From Xestospongia bergquistia (taxonomy: Eukaryota; Porifera; Demospongiae; Haplosclerida; Petrosiidae): a stretch of 64,000 bases of DNA. The position numbers and the translations under genes were made by a program. Below, one piece after another: positions 1 through 13,270 of this stretch; the first letter of the stretch is position 1, and the number at the start of each line of letters is the position of its first letter. The DNA lies in contig OZ014422.1 of assembly GCA_963965975.1 (NCBI GenBank), positions 682,001-746,000 of the forward strand, in the 5' to 3' direction. The notes beneath the pieces are model-generated. The model searched no databases. It was not told where the DNA came from and saw only the letters and a program-made list of their open reading frames with translations.

Positions 1-2986
1 ACAGACATTTGGCACATTGACAAACATCACTACTCTATTTACCACAGTAGGTACATATAGTTCACCTCTTTGTAATACACTATATATAGATGGTTCAGTA
101 GATATCACATGTGATTACATTACTCTACTTACCACAGTAGGTACATATAGTTCACCTCTTTGTAATACATTATATATAGATGGTTCAGTAGATATATCTC
201 ATGTGATTACACTACTCTACTTACCACAGTAGGTACATATAGTTCACCTCTTTGTAATACATTATATATAGATGGTTCAGTAGATATATCACATGTGATT
301 ACATTACTCTACTTACCACAGTAGGTACATATAGTTCACCTCTTTGTAATACATTATATATAGATGGTTCAGTAGATATATCACATGTGATTACACTACT
401 CTACTTACCACAGTAGGTACATATAGTTCACCTCTTTGTAATACATTATATATAGATGGTTCAGTAGATATATCACATGTGATTACACTACTCTACTTAC
501 CACAGTAGGTACATATAGTTCATCTCTTTGTAATACATTATATATAGATGGTTCAGTAGATATATCCTATATATAAAGAGATAATGTTATGATCTAATAA
601 TGAGAAGATGTAAAACTGTTACTATGTTATTATTGGTGTGATCATTAAGTTTTGTAGAAACTAATAACTCCACTACACTAAGTTATGTACTAATTTAATC
701 TAATAATGTTAACAATTAATCTAATAACATTGACAGCTGTAGATTTATATAGACTAATGAATAAATGAATGAATGAATGGACAGATAGATAGATGGATGG
801 ATTATCCTAGAATAAATAGATGGATGGATGGTATTGATGTTAAGTCATTTAGAAGTAAGTCACTCACAGTTTGTACTGACATGTTTGTTTCTGTATAGAA
901 CTGTTCATTACATCCTTTATACTTTAATTTTAATGGAGTAATTTTTTCATAAAGTATACCTTGTATTGTTTTAAGAGTAATATCATTATTAGGAGCTCCT
1001 GCCTCTGAATATAATGATTCTACATATACTAGTTCATCTGTCTTGAGTGTAGTGCTGATCTCTCCTGGTTGTAAGTAATGGATAGTTACTTCATACTCTA
1101 GTTCTACTGTCTTTAATGTACCATTATCTGCTTTAGTACAGTCATTAGCTGTAAATGTATGAACTGTGAGTCATTATAGTGACTACATGCACCTTTATTA
1201 GATAGATATAATTGACATTACCTTCATATATTGGATTAGATATATCATCATAAGGTACTTCACTGACATTAGTACTAGTTTCTTTTAGTGTGTTTGATTG
1301 TTTAAAATAACCAATGCTGTCGTCGTTAACAACAACTAAATTAGTCTTTCCCTTCTTTTTTTTCTGATGATAAACTATAAGAGAACTTGTTACAATTATA
1401 CCAACAATTAATAACAGTAGTAATATAGAAAATATAACAGCTGCTATTATTATTATCATCACTGGATTATTTTCTCTACTATCTTGTCCTATGGTAGGTC
1501 TGGATGATGTGAGGATATTAACAGATGATGTAGTAACTGTCAATAGTAACTCAGTTATAGAACTATCTAAATTATTACTCCTACCTGGAATTATAACAGT
1601 AGTAGATATAACAATATCTAGATAATAAAATATATATAATTATAAAATATACATTATCATTGTTAATATACTTGTAGAGGAGAAACCCGTTAGTGAGTTG
1701 GTCATAGCTAGCTGACTTAACTTTGATATAGTACTAGCAACAGAGATACAGGTAGAAGAGTTCACAACTGGAATAAAAATTTGAGACATTTCTTTTAAAT
1801 CAATTATTTACTTACCTACACAAATAGACACAAGCGGATAATCATTTTTGGTAGTTATAATGGAATAGTTGGAGTTATAGTTTTCTGGACCATTGAATTC
1901 TTGTTGATATAATATAAGGTTGCTTTTATTTCTCTGTGGTTGAAAAATAGTAAGAAAATCTCCTTCTTCTACTTGTACTGCAGAAGATGACAAATTATAT
2001 CCAAATAAATTATTGTCAATGAATGAAGCATTTTCTGAAGATAGATAAAAGCTTTGTTGTTTAAGAGTGTTCTGACTAGTTATTTGGACTATGGGAAGAT
2101 CATTTTGTGAATCATTATTGCTTTTAGCTCCAATAAAAATATTTGTCAGAGTACCATTGCAAGTAATTTGAAGGGCTTTGAAAGATCTTGTTACATTATT
2201 CCTATATTGCTTCACTCTAGTAATATCTCTTGCATTTTGTGTTAGAAAATCTTTATCTGGAAAGTCATGAACACATCCAGGTGAATCTAATAAAAGATAA
2301 TAATTTAGTAGTTTTTATTCTTATGCTAACCTGTTTCTGGATAAATTAGTATTTGCTTTTTTTGAGTAGAAGTGTCAGTACTCAAATCAAATTGTGTACT
2401 GTCTCTCTTCTTATTATTAAGGCGATGTATTGTTTGATTATTAACAACATAGTATAATCGAACAGCAGTTTCACTGTCACGATATTGCCTTATTCCTATT
2501 ACATAATTTTTGTGAAATTCCAATGGTTCTGATAAACAAAAATGCAATAGTCCAGATGTGCTGAAATAATATGGTTCAAATGTTAAATTTCTTTCACTGA
2601 GTGACACTTTGTTATAAACATCATTGTTCTGCTCTTTCTTCCACAATGAAAGAATTGGATACTTGCTTTTTGTTAGTCTCAAAACTCCCCCAATTAAAAA
2701 ACTGGTAATATTTCCAGAGCAATTGAATGGATAGGATGTTAATATCCATTCTCCATTCCACATTCTATTCTTGATAAGAGATCCATTACAAACATCACTA
2801 TTACAGATCTGTTTAGCTTTGTGTTGTAACAGTTCATAGTCCATAAACCCTTCAATACAAGAGTTCCCTATAGTAATAGACAAATAGTACATGTACAAAT
2901 ATAATATATGATATTAACTTTATAATATACTTACCAGATAATGGGACAAAGAGAAAGTGAAGGAAAGCAAATAATAAAAGATACAT
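1..2986 (-). CDS. R1: two-module receptor with RTK-type juxtamembrane tail, 3' end off window
   Basis: Single-pass surface receptor; the 3' end lies beyond the left edge. Exons, in transcription order: 2986-2935 (signal peptide, starts MYLLLFAF), 2867-2331 (D1), 2286-1816 (D2), 1767-1672 (stalk), about 1566-1222 (stalk, TM helix, basic KKKKGK stop-transfer), 1148-868 (Tyr-rich juxtamembrane) and 501-566 (exon 7, SIYNVL). All junctions are GT-AG and the phases agree (1,1,1,1,1,0,0). D1 and D2 each contain a CxGxxT strand and many N-glycosylation sequons. The tail holds ISNPIYEG, an NPxY motif of the kind PTB domains bind. R2, R3 and R5 have the same layout and end in a short kinase-less exon, so R1 probably does too, but a kinase beyond the window cannot be excluded. 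No lesion seen. Confidence 0.75.
43..566 (-). repeat. Exon-7 minisatellite, R1, six units
   Basis: Six 92-bp units. Only the unit at 566-501 follows an acceptor (TTTATATATAG, then GATATATC) and forms a coding exon. The others are copies of the exon plus 26 bp of intron and sit downstream in the transcript. Confidence 0.9.
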
Positions 2987-3151
2987 CTTTTGACTAGACT
3001 TTAGGGAGTTACAAAGTTATGTATATAATATGAAACATCCATTCACTACAATAAATAGCGAACAGTTATAATAACGTTTCGAGATTACATCATTATGACA
3101 TCTTGTGATTATTTATTTCATATTTCATAAGCAATATTTGTATCGTAATAA

Positions 3152-3262
3152 TCTGACTTGATATTCTTTATTTGATAATTCTTGTATAGTCAGTAGTTTT
3201 AATGGAGGAGATAATATAGAATGTTATTATCACAATAAGTGGATTACTAAAGTCAATTCCAG
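3152..3262 (-). pseudogene. Relict kinase-less terminal exon downstream of R2
   Basis: Minus-strand text resembles the terminal exon (YMTL-like and SIKT-like segments) but is interrupted. Similar relicts follow the other kinase-less genes, so the exon was duplicated before the genes multiplied. Confidence 0.55.
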
Positions 3263-3458
3263 TATTAATTTCTATTTATATTAATTTGTTGCAGTTAGTA
3301 CTTGCTGGAATAAGTTCTATATCTTGTATGTTAATATTTGTTGCTATGGAGATTCAGAAAATTAGACAGAGATAGAAGAGAGTTTTCTAACAAATACAAT
3401 ATATTTATCAACAAAACATCACAGTTCTCTACATTTGTATATGTTAAAATAAAGTATA

Positions 3459-6400
3459 TTAAATATAGTCATCATTATCAACTACTGGTAATTGTTCATA
3501 TGCAATATTATCTTGTGTTGGTACTAGTTCAACTAATGTGACTTGATGTTCTTCATTTGATAGTGTCATGTACTCAGTATTATCATCATCAGTTTTAATG
3601 GGGGAGGTAATATAGGAAGGATTTACTGCAGTAAGTGGATCACTCTTCACTGTTACAGTCTGTAAAGAAATAGTTTTATATAACAATGATGTCATAGAAG
3701 ACTTACTGAATGAGTTGATGACAACTTGTAGTTACTCTTAGCCAAAGTCTAACAATGTATCAATAAAACAAGGGATATATAATATATAATTCATTCTTAT
3801 CATTTAGTATAGACAGCTACCACAATATGTACTCAAGACTAATGAATTCATTCTTATCCTTTCTAGTGGTTACTATTATAAAGAATTCAGTAACCTACTA
3901 TTAGACTCTGTCTACATAAACTCCTTCACTATCTCTTACATTCATTCAACAAATAGCATATCAAAATATAATATCACTATATACATCCCTCTATCTCAAG
4001 TATAATGTACATTCATTAAACAGACAGTAGTTACATAATCAACAGTCAAAATATTAGTTAGTCTAAACAAAAAAATATTTCCATTTTAGTACATGTTGAC
4101 ATTTTGGTATACAGACATTTGGCACATTGACAAACATCACTACTCTATTTACCACAGTAGGTACATATAGTTCACCTCTTTGTAATATATTATATATAGA
4201 TGGTTCAGTAGATATATCACATGTGATTACACTACTCTACTTACCACAGTAGGTACACATAGTTCACCTCTTTGTAATACATTATATATAGATGGTTCAG
4301 TAGATATATCCTATATATAAAGAGATAATGTTATGACCTAATAATGAGAAGATGTAAACTGTTACTATGTTATTATTGGTATGATCATTAAGTTTTGTAG
4401 AAACTAATAACTCCACTACACTAAGTTATGTACTAATTTAATCTAATAATGTTAACAATTAATCTAATAATATTGACAGCTGTAGATTTATATAGACTAA
4501 TGAATAAATGAATGAATGAATGGACGAATAGATAGATGGATTATCCTAAGATAAATAGATGGATGGATGGTATTGATGTTAAGTCATTTAGAAGTAAGTC
4601 ACTCACAGTTTGTACTGACATGTTTGTTTCTGTATAGAACTGTTCATTACATCCTTTATACTTTAATTTTAATGGAGTAATTTTTTCATAAAGTATACCT
4701 TGTATTGTTTTAAGAGTAATATCATTATTAGGAGCTCCTGCCTCTGAATATAATGATTCTACATATACTAGTTCATCTGTCTTGAGTGTAGTGCTGATCT
4801 CTCCTGGTTGTAAGTAATGGATAGTTACTTCATACTCTAGTTCTACTGTCTTTAATGTACCATTATCTGCTTTAGTACAGTCATTTGCTGTAAATGTATG
4901 AACTATGAGTCATTATAGTGATTACATGCACCTTTATTAGATAGATATAATTGACATTACCTTCATATATTGGATTAGATATATCATCATAAGGTACTTC
5001 ACTGACATTAGTACTAGTTTCTTTTAGTGTGTTTGATTGTTTAAAATAACCAATGCTGTCGTCGTTAACAACAACTAAATTAGTCTTTCCCTTCTTTTTT
5101 TTCTGATGATAAACTATAAGAGAACTTGTTACAATTATACCAACAATTAATAACAGTAGTAATATAGAAAATATAACAGCTGCTATTATTATTATCATCA
5201 CTGGATTATTTTCTCTACTATCTTGTCCTATGGTAGGTCTGGATGATGTGAGGATATTAACAGATGATGTAGTAACTGTCAATAGTAACTCAGTTATAGA
5301 ACTATCTAAATTATTACTCCTACCTGGAATTATAACAGTAGTAGATATAACAATATCTAGATAATAAAATATATATAATTATAAAGTATACATATCATTG
5401 TTAATATACTTGTAGAGGAGAAACCCGTTAGTGAGTTGGTCATAGCTAGCTGACTTAACTTTGATATAGTACTAGCAACAGAGATACAGGTAGAAGAGTT
5501 CCCAACTGGAATAAAAATTTGAGACATTTGTTTTAAATCAATTATTTACTTACCTACACAAATAGACACAAGTGGATAATCATTTTTGGTAGTTATAATG
5601 GAATAGTTGGAGTTATAGTTTTCTGGACCATTGAATTCTTGTTGATATAATATAAGGTTGCTTTTATTTCTCTGTGGTTGAAAAATAGTAAGAAAATCTC
5701 CTTCTTTTACTTGTACTGGAGAAGATGACAAATTATATCCAAATAAATTGTTGTCAATGAATGAAGCATTTTCTGAAGATAGATAAAAGCTTTGTTGTTT
5801 AAGAGTGTTCTGACTAGTTATCTGAACTATGGGAAGATCATTTTGTGAATCATTATTGCTTTTAGCTCCAATAAAAATATATGTCAGAGTACCATTGCAA
5901 GTAATTTGAAGGGCTTTGAAAGATCTTGTTACATTATTCCTATATTGCTTCACTCTAGTAATATCTCTTGCATTTTGTGTTAGAAAATCTTTATCTGGAA
6001 AGTCATGAACACATCCAGGTGAATATAATAAAAGATAATAATTTAGTAGTTTTTATTCTTATGCTAACCTGTTTCTGGATAAATTAGTAATTGCTTTTGT
6101 TGAGTAGAAGTGTCATTACTCAAATCAAATTGTGTACTGTCTCTCTTCTTATTATTAAGGCGATGTATTGTTTGATTATTAACAACATAGTATAATCGAA
6201 CAGCAGTTTCACTGTCACGATATTGCCTTATTCCTATTACATAATTTTTGTGAAATTCCAATGGTTCTGATAAATAAAAATGCAATAGTCCAGATGTGCT
6301 AAAATCATATGGATCAAATGTTAAATTTCTTTCACTGAGTGACACTTTGTTATAAACATCATTGTTCTGCTCTTTCTTCCACAATGAAAGAATTGGATAC

Positions 6401-6716
6401 TTGCTTTTTGTTAGTCTCAAAACTCCCCCAATTAAAAAACTGGTAATATTTCCAGAGCAATTGAATGGTGATGATGTTAATATCCATTCTCCATTCCACA
6501 TTCTATTCTTAATAAGAGATCCATTACGAACATCACTATTACAGATCTGTTTAGCTTTGTGTTGTAACAGTTCATAGTCCATAAACCCTTCGGTACAAGA
6601 GTTCCCTATAATAATAGTACGTGTACAAACATAATATATGATATTAAATTTATAATATACTTACCAGATAATGGGACAAAGAGAAAGTGAAGGAAAGCAA
6701 ATAATAAAAGATACAT
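3459..6716 (-). CDS. R2: kinase-less two-module receptor, D2 splice acceptor lost
   Basis: Exons: 6716-6665, 6605-6069 (D1), 6024-5554 (D2), 5505-5410, about 5305-4961 (TM), 4887-4607, 4310-4245 (exon 7) and 3659-3459 (terminal). If all are joined the protein is about 682 residues. The terminal exon has NPSY, EYMTL, IAYEQL and DDYI; IAYEQL fits the ITIM consensus [SIVL]xYxx[ILV]. There is no kinase. Oddity: the base before D2 reads AT where every sibling has AG (change at 6026), which removes the 3' splice site. Exon 3 is 471 bp with phase 1 on both sides, so skipping it would stay in frame and give a receptor with D1 only. D1 is nearly identical to R1, R3 and R4. Role inferred: decoy or inhibitory partner of the neighbouring RTKs. 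Confidence 0.72.
3720..4140. repeat. 415-bp intron block, R2
   Basis: Non-coding block beginning GACAACTTGTAG and running to the minisatellite. It is nearly identical at 7454, 13840 and 28501 and absent from R4 and R6. Its left edge cuts into a remnant of the R4-type tail exon (the 12 bp TCAACTCATTCA and its donor remain), so it marks a recombination junction. Confidence 0.75.
4153..4310 (-). repeat. Exon-7 minisatellite, R2, two units
   Basis: Two 92-bp units; 4310-4245 is the spliced exon with acceptor, and the second copy lies 92 bp downstream with its donor. Confidence 0.9.
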
Positions 6717-6885
6717 CTTTTGACTAAACTTTAAGGACTGTCAAAGTTATGTATAAAAAATATGAAACATCCATTCACTACAATAAATAGCGAACAGTTA
6801 TAATAACGTTTCGAGATTACATCATTATGACATCATTGTGATTATTTATTTCATATTTCATAAGCAATATTTGTATCGTAATTAA

Positions 6886-6993
6886 TGTGACTTGAAATTC
6901 TTTATTTGATAATGTCATGTAGTCAGTAGTTTTAATGGAGGAGATAATATAGAATGTTATTATCACAATAAGTGGATTACTAAAGTCAATTCC
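6886..6993 (-). pseudogene. Relict terminal exon downstream of R3
   Basis: Decayed copy of the YMTLSN part of the terminal exon, between the R3 stop and R2 start. Confidence 0.55.
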
Positions 6994-7192
6994 AGTATTA
7001 ACTTCTATTTTATATTAATTTGTTGCAGTTAATTACTTGTCAGAATAAGTTCTATATCTTGTATGTTAATATTTGTTGCTATGGAGATTCAAAAATTAGA
7101 CAGAGATAGAAGAGAGTATTCTAACAAATACAATATTTTTATCAATAAGACATCACAGTTCTCTACATTTGTATATGTTAAAATAAAGTATA

Positions 7193-10100
7193 TTAAATAT
7201 AGTCATCATTATCAACTACTGGTACTTGTTCATATGTAATATTATCTTGTGTTGGTACTAGTTCAACTAATGTGACTTGATGTTCTTCATTTGATAGTGT
7301 CATGTACTCAGTATTATCATCATCAATTTTAATGGGGGAGGTAATATAGGAAGGATTTACTGCAGTAAGTGGATCACTCTTCACTGTTACAGCCTGTAAA
7401 GAAATAGTTTTATATAACAATGATGTCATAGAAGACTTACTGAATGAGTTGATGACAACTTGTAGTTACTCTTAGCCAAAGTCTAACAATGTATCAATAA
7501 AACAAGGGATATATAATTCATTCCTATCATTTAGTATAGACAGCTACCACAATATGTACTCAAGACTAATGAATTCATTCTTATCCTTTCTAGTGGTTAC
7601 TATTATAAAGAATTCAGTAACCTACTATTAGACTCTGTCTACATAAACTCCTTCACTATCTCTTACATTCATTCAACAAATAGTATATCAAAATATAATA
7701 TCACTATATAATACATTCCTCTATCTCAAGTATAATGTACATTCATTAAACAGACAGTAGTTACATAATCAACAGTCATAATATTAATTAGTCTAAACAA
7801 AAATTGATTTCCATTTTAGTACATGTTGACATTTTGGTATACAGACATTTGGCACATTGACAAACGTCACTACTCTATTTACCACAGTAGGTACATATAG
7901 TTCACCTCTTTGTAATACATTATATATAGATGGTTCAGTAGATATATCACATGTGATTACACTACTCTATACTTACCACAGTAGGTACATATAGTTCACC
8001 TCTTTGTAATATATTATATAGAGGTGGTTCAGTAGATATATATTACATGTGATTACACTACTCTACTTACCACAGTAGGTACATATAGTTCACCTCTTTG
8101 TAATACATTATATATAGATGGTTCAGTAGATATATCACATGTGATTACACTACTCTACTTACCACAGTAGGTACACATAGTTCACCTCTTTGTAATATAT
8201 TATATATAGATGGTTCAGTAGATATATCCTATATATAAAGAGATAATGTTATGACCTAATAATGAGAAGATATAAACTGTTACTATGTTATTATTGGTAT
8301 GATCATTAAGTTTTGTAGAAACTAATAACTCCACTACACTAAGTTATGTACTAATTTAATCTAATAATGTTAACAATTAATCTAATAATATTGACAGCTG
8401 TAGATTTATATAGACTAATGAATAAATGAATGAATGAATGGACGAATAGATAGATGGATTATCCTAAGATAAATAGATGGATGGATGGTATTGATGTTAA
8501 GTCATTTAAAGTAAGTCACTCACAGTTTGTACTGGTATGTTTGTTTCTGTATATAACTGTTCATTACATCCTTTAGACTTTGATTTTAATGGAGTAATTT
8601 TTTCATAAAGTATACCTTGTATTGTTTTAAGAGTAATATCATTATTAGGAGCTCCTGTCTCTGAATATAATGATTCTACATATACTAGTTCATCTGTCTT
8701 GAGTGTAGTGCTGATCTCTCCTGGTTGTAAGTAGTGGTTAGTTACTTCATACTCTAGTTCTACTGTCTTTAATGTACCATTATCTGCTTTAGTATAGTCA
8801 TTAGCTGTAAATGTATGAACTATGAGTCATTATAGTGATTACATGCACCTTTATTAGATAGATATAATTGACATTACCTTCATATATTGGATTAGATATA
8901 TCATCATAAGGTACTTCACTGACATTAGTACTAGTTTGGTTTAGTGTGTTTGATTGTTTGAAATAACCAAAGCTGTCGTCATTAACAACAACTAAATTAG
9001 TCTTTCCCTTCTTTTTTTTCTGATGATAAACTATAAGAGAACTTGTTACAATTATACCAACAATTAATAACAGTAGTAATATAACAGCTGCTATTATTAT
9101 TATTATCACTGGATTATTTTCTTTACTATCTTGTCCTATGGTAGGTCTGGATGATGTGAGGATATTAACAGATGATGTAGTAACTGTCAATAGTAACTCA
9201 GTTATAGAACTATCTAAATTATTACTCCTACCTGGAATTATAACAGTAGTAGATATAACAATATCTAGATAATAAATATATATAATTATAAAGTATACAT
9301 ATCATTGTTAATATACTTGTAGAGGAGAAACCCGTTAGTGAGTTGGTCATAGCTAGCTGACTTAACTTTGATATAGTACTTGTAACAGAGATACAGGTAG
9401 AAGAGTTCCCAACTGGAATAAAAATTTGAGACATTTGTTTTAAATCAATTATTTACTTACCTACACAAATAGACACAAGTGGATAATCATTTTTGGTAGT
9501 TATAATGGAATAGTTGGAGTTATAGTTTTCTGGACCATTGAATTCTTGTTGATATAATATAAGGTTGCTTTTATTTCTCTGTGGTTGAAAAATAGTAAGA
9601 AAATCTCCTTCTTCTACTTGTACTGCAGAAGATGACAAATTATATCCAAATAAATTATTGTCAATGAATGAAGCATTTTCTGAAGATAGATAAAAGCTTT
9701 GTTGCTTAAGAGTGTTCTGACTAGTTATTTGAACTATGGGAAGATCATTTTGTGAATTATTATTGCTTTTAGCTCCAATAAAAATATTTGTCAGAGTACC
9801 ATTGCAAGTAATTTGAAGGGCTTTGAAAGATCTTGTTACATTATTCCTATATTGCTTCACTCTAGTAATATCTCTTGCATTTTGTGTTAGAAAATCTTTA
9901 TCTGGAAAGTCATGAACACATCCAGGTGAATCTAATAAAAGATAATAATTTAGTAGTTTTTATTCTTATGCTAACCTGTTTCTGGATAAATTAGTATTTG
10001 CTTTTTTTGAGTAGAAGTGTCAGTACTCAAATCAAATTGTGTACTGTCTCTCTTCTTATTATTAAGGCGATGTATTGTTTGATTATTAACAACATAGTAT

Positions 10101-10623
10101 AATCGAACAGCAGTTTCACTGTCACGATATTGCCTTATTCCTATTACATAATTTTTGTGAAATTCCAATGGTTCTGATAAACAAAAATGCAATAGTCCAG
10201 ATGTGCTGAAATAATATGGATCAAATGTTAAATTTCTTTCACTGAGTGACACTTTGTTATAAACATCATTGTTCTGCTCTTTCTTCCACAATGAAAGAAT
10301 TGGATACTTGCTTTTTGTTAGTCTCAAAACTCCCCCAATTAAAAAACTGGTAATATTTCCAGAGCAATTGAATGGATAGGATGTTAATATCCATTCTCCA
10401 TTCCACATTCTATTCTTGATAAGAGATCCATTACAAACATCACTATTACAGATCTGTTTAGCTTTGTGTTGTAACAGTTCATAGTCCATAAACCCTTCAG
10501 TACAAGAGTTCCCTATAGTAATAGTACATGTACAAATATAATATATGATATTAACTTTATAATATACTTACCAGATAATGGGACAAAGAGAAAGTGAAGG
10601 AAAGCAAATAATAAAAGATACAT
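7193..10623 (-). CDS. R3: kinase-less two-module receptor with ITIM-like tail
   Basis: Exons: 10623-10572 (signal peptide), 10512-9976 (D1), 9931-9461 (D2), 9412-9317, about 9213-8878 (TM), 8804-8524 (juxtamembrane), 8228-8163 (exon 7) and 7393-7193 (terminal). The total is 2040 nt, a multiple of three, giving about 679 residues with no lesion. The TM exon is 9 bp shorter than in R1 and R2, trimming three residues of the helix in frame. The terminal exon starts after an acceptor following TTTCTTTAC and carries NPSYIT, EYMTL, ITYEQV and DDYI. Because there are NPxY and YxxL-type motifs but no kinase, the receptor would need an outside tyrosine kinase to signal; the RTKs sharing this locus are natural candidates (inference). 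Intron 7 holds four copies of the exon-7 minisatellite. Confidence 0.78.
7454..7870. repeat. 415-bp intron block, R3
   Basis: Copy of the block at 3720, in the same place in intron 7. Confidence 0.75.
7883..8228 (-). repeat. Exon-7 minisatellite, R3, four units
   Basis: Four units; 8228-8163 is the exon with acceptor. Two internal units carry small insertions, so spacing is slightly over 92 bp. Confidence 0.9.
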
Positions 10624-10790
10624 CTTTTGACTAAACTTTCGAAAGTGACAAAGTTATGTATAAAATATGAAACATGGACTCACTACAATAAATAGCAAAC
10701 AGTTATAATAACGTTTCGAGATTACATCATTATGACATCTTGTGATTATTTATTTCATATTTCATAAGCAATATTTGTATTGTAATTAAT

Positions 10791-10900
10791 GTTGACTTGA
10801 TATTCTTTATTTGATAATGTCATGTAGTCAGTAGTTTTATTGGAGGAGATAATATAGAATGTTATTATCACAATAAGTGGATTACTAAAGTCAATTCCAG
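10791..10900 (-). pseudogene. Relict terminal exon downstream of R4
   Basis: Same decayed exon copy in the R4-R3 gap. Confidence 0.55.
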
Positions 10901-11079
10901 TATTAACTTCTATTTTATATTAATTTGTTGCAGTTAATTACTTGTCGAAATAAGTTCTATATCTTGTATGTTAATATTTGCTGCTATTGAGATTCAAAAA
11001 TTAGACAGAGATAGAAGAGAGTATTCTAACAAATACAATATAATTATCTCTACGTTTGTGTATGTTAAACTAAAGCATA

Positions 11080-13105
11080 TTAAATATAGTCATCATTATC
11101 AACTACTGGTAATTGTTCATATGCAATATTATTTTGTGTTGGTACTAGTTCAATTAATGTGACTTGATGTTCTTCATTTGATAATGTCATGTACTCAGTA
11201 TTATCATCATCAGTTTTAATGGAGGAGGTAATATAGGAAGGATTTATTGCAGTAAATGGATCAGTCTTTACTGCTACAGTCTGTAAAGAAATAATTTTAT
11301 ATAACAATGATATTATAGAAGACTTACTGAATGAGTTGATGTATTATGTTTAAGAACATCATCATATTCCTCCTCAATATTATTGGGAACTATTTCAGTT
11401 TGGTTTAGTGTGTATGATTGTTTGAAATAACCAAGGCTATCATCATTAACAACAACTAAATTAGTCTTTCCCTTCTTTTTTTTCTGATGATAAACTATAA
11501 GAGAACTTGTTAGAATTATACCAACAATTAATAACAATAGTAATATAGAAAATATAACAGCTGCTATTATTATTATTATCACTGGATTATTTTCTCTACT
11601 ATCTTGTCCTATGGTAGGTCTGGATGATGTGAGGATATTAACAGATGATGTAGTAACTGTCAATAGTAACTCAGTTATAGAACTATCTAAATTATTACTC
11701 CTACCTGAAATTATAACAGTAGTAGATATAACAATATCTAGATAATAAAATATATATAATTATAAAGTATACATATCATTGTTAATATACTTGAAGAGGA
11801 GAAAGTTGTTAGTGGGTTGGTCATAGATAGCTGACATAAGTTTGATATAGTACTTGTAACAGAGATACAGGTAGAAGAGTGCACAACTGGAATAAAAATT
11901 TGAGACATTTGTTTTAAATCAATTATTTACATACCTACACAAATAGACACTAGTGGATAATCATTTTCGTTAGTTATAATGGAATAGTTGGAGTTATAGT
12001 TTTCTGGACCATTGAATTCTTGTTGATATAATATAAGGTTACTTTTATTTCTCTGTGGTTGAAAAATAGTAAGAAAATCTCCTTCTTCTACTTGTACTGC
12101 AGAAGATGACAAATTATATCCAAATAAATTGTTGTCAATGAATGAAGCATTTTTTGAAGATAGATAAAAGCTTTGTTGTTTAAGAGTGTTCTGACTAGTT
12201 ATCTGAACTATGGGAAGATCATTTTGTGAATCATTATTGCTTTTAGCTCCAATAAAAATATTTGTCAGAGTACCATTGCAAGTAATTTGAAGGGCTTTGA
12301 AAGATCTTGTTACATTATTCCTATATTGCTTCACTCTAGTAATATCTCTTGCATTTTGTGTTAGAAAATCTTTATCTGGAAAGTCATGAACACATCCAGG
12401 TGAATCTAATAAAAGATAATAATTTAGTAGTTTTTATTCTTATGCTAACCTGTTTCTGGATAAATTAGTATTTGCTTATTTTGAGTAGAAGTGTCAGTAC
12501 TCAAATCAAATTGTGTATTGTCTCTCTTCTTATTATTAAGGCGATGTATTGTTTGATTATTAACAACATAGTATAATCGAACAGCAGTTTCACTGTCACG
12601 ATATTGCCTTATTCCTATTACATAATTTTTGTGAAATTCCAATGGTTCTGATAAACAAAAATGCAATAGTCCAGATGTGCTGAAATAATATGGTTCAAAT
12701 GTTAAATTTCTTTCACTGAGTGACACTTTGTTATAAACATCATTGTTCTGCTCTTTCTTCCACAATGAAAGAATTGGATACTTGCTTTTTGTTAGTCTCA
12801 AAACTCCCCCAATTAAAAAACTGGTAATATTTCCAGAGCAATTGAATGGATAGGATGTTAATATCCATTCTCCATTCCACATTCTATTCTTGATAAGAGA
12901 TCCATTACAAACATCACTATTACAGATCTGTTTAGCTTTGTGTTGTAACAGTTCATAGTCCATAAACCCTTCAATACAAGAGTTCCCTATAGTAATAGAC
13001 AAATAGTACATGTACAAATATAATATATGATATTAACTTTATAATATACTTACCAGATAATGGGACAAAGAGAAAGTGAAGGAAAGCAAATAATAAAAGA
13101 TACAT
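11080..13105 (-). CDS. R4: short kinase-less receptor, TM exon fused to tail exon
   Basis: Six exons: 13105-13054, 12986-12450 (D1), 12405-11935 (D2, donor GTATGT), 11886-11791, about 11686-11328 (TM plus tail) and 11280-11080 (terminal). The sum is 1716 nt, about 571 residues, open throughout. The RTK-type juxtamembrane exon, exon 7 and minisatellite are absent. Instead the TM exon reads YTLNQT directly into EIVPNNIEEEYDDVL. In R6 the matching EEEYDDVL segment is a separate exon behind a different TM helix. The join sits at a shared ACT, so R4 looks like an in-frame microhomology fusion of an RTK-type TM exon to an R6-type tail. The end has NPSYIT, EYMTL, IAYEQL and DDYI. R4 shows the compact kinase-less form without added cassettes. 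Confidence 0.8.
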
Positions 13106-13270
13106 CTTTTGACTAAACTTTCGGAAGTGACAAAGTTATGTATAAAATATGAAATATCCACTCACTACAATAAATAGCAAACAGTTATAATAACGTTTCG
13201 AGATTACATCATTATGACATCATTGATATTATTTATGTCATATTTCATAAGCAATATTTGTATTGTAATT

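Noticed and set aside
17-232. Plus-strand ORF with an apparent protein repeat
   Set aside because: It is the opposite strand of the exon-7 minisatellite; the frame is lost after two units because 92 is not a multiple of three.
3338-3541. Plus-strand ORF with a hydrophobic start, also near 13407 and 17530
   Set aside because: A TTGCAG acceptor-like site precedes it, but the frame is broken differently in each paralogous copy (extra A in MEIQK, different start), so it is not under coding constraint.
3660-3695. Upstream Met (MTSLLYKTISLQ) as start of a separate small gene
   Set aside because: This is the 3' end of the preceding intron, with a TTTCTTTACAG acceptor; the exon starts at TVTVK.
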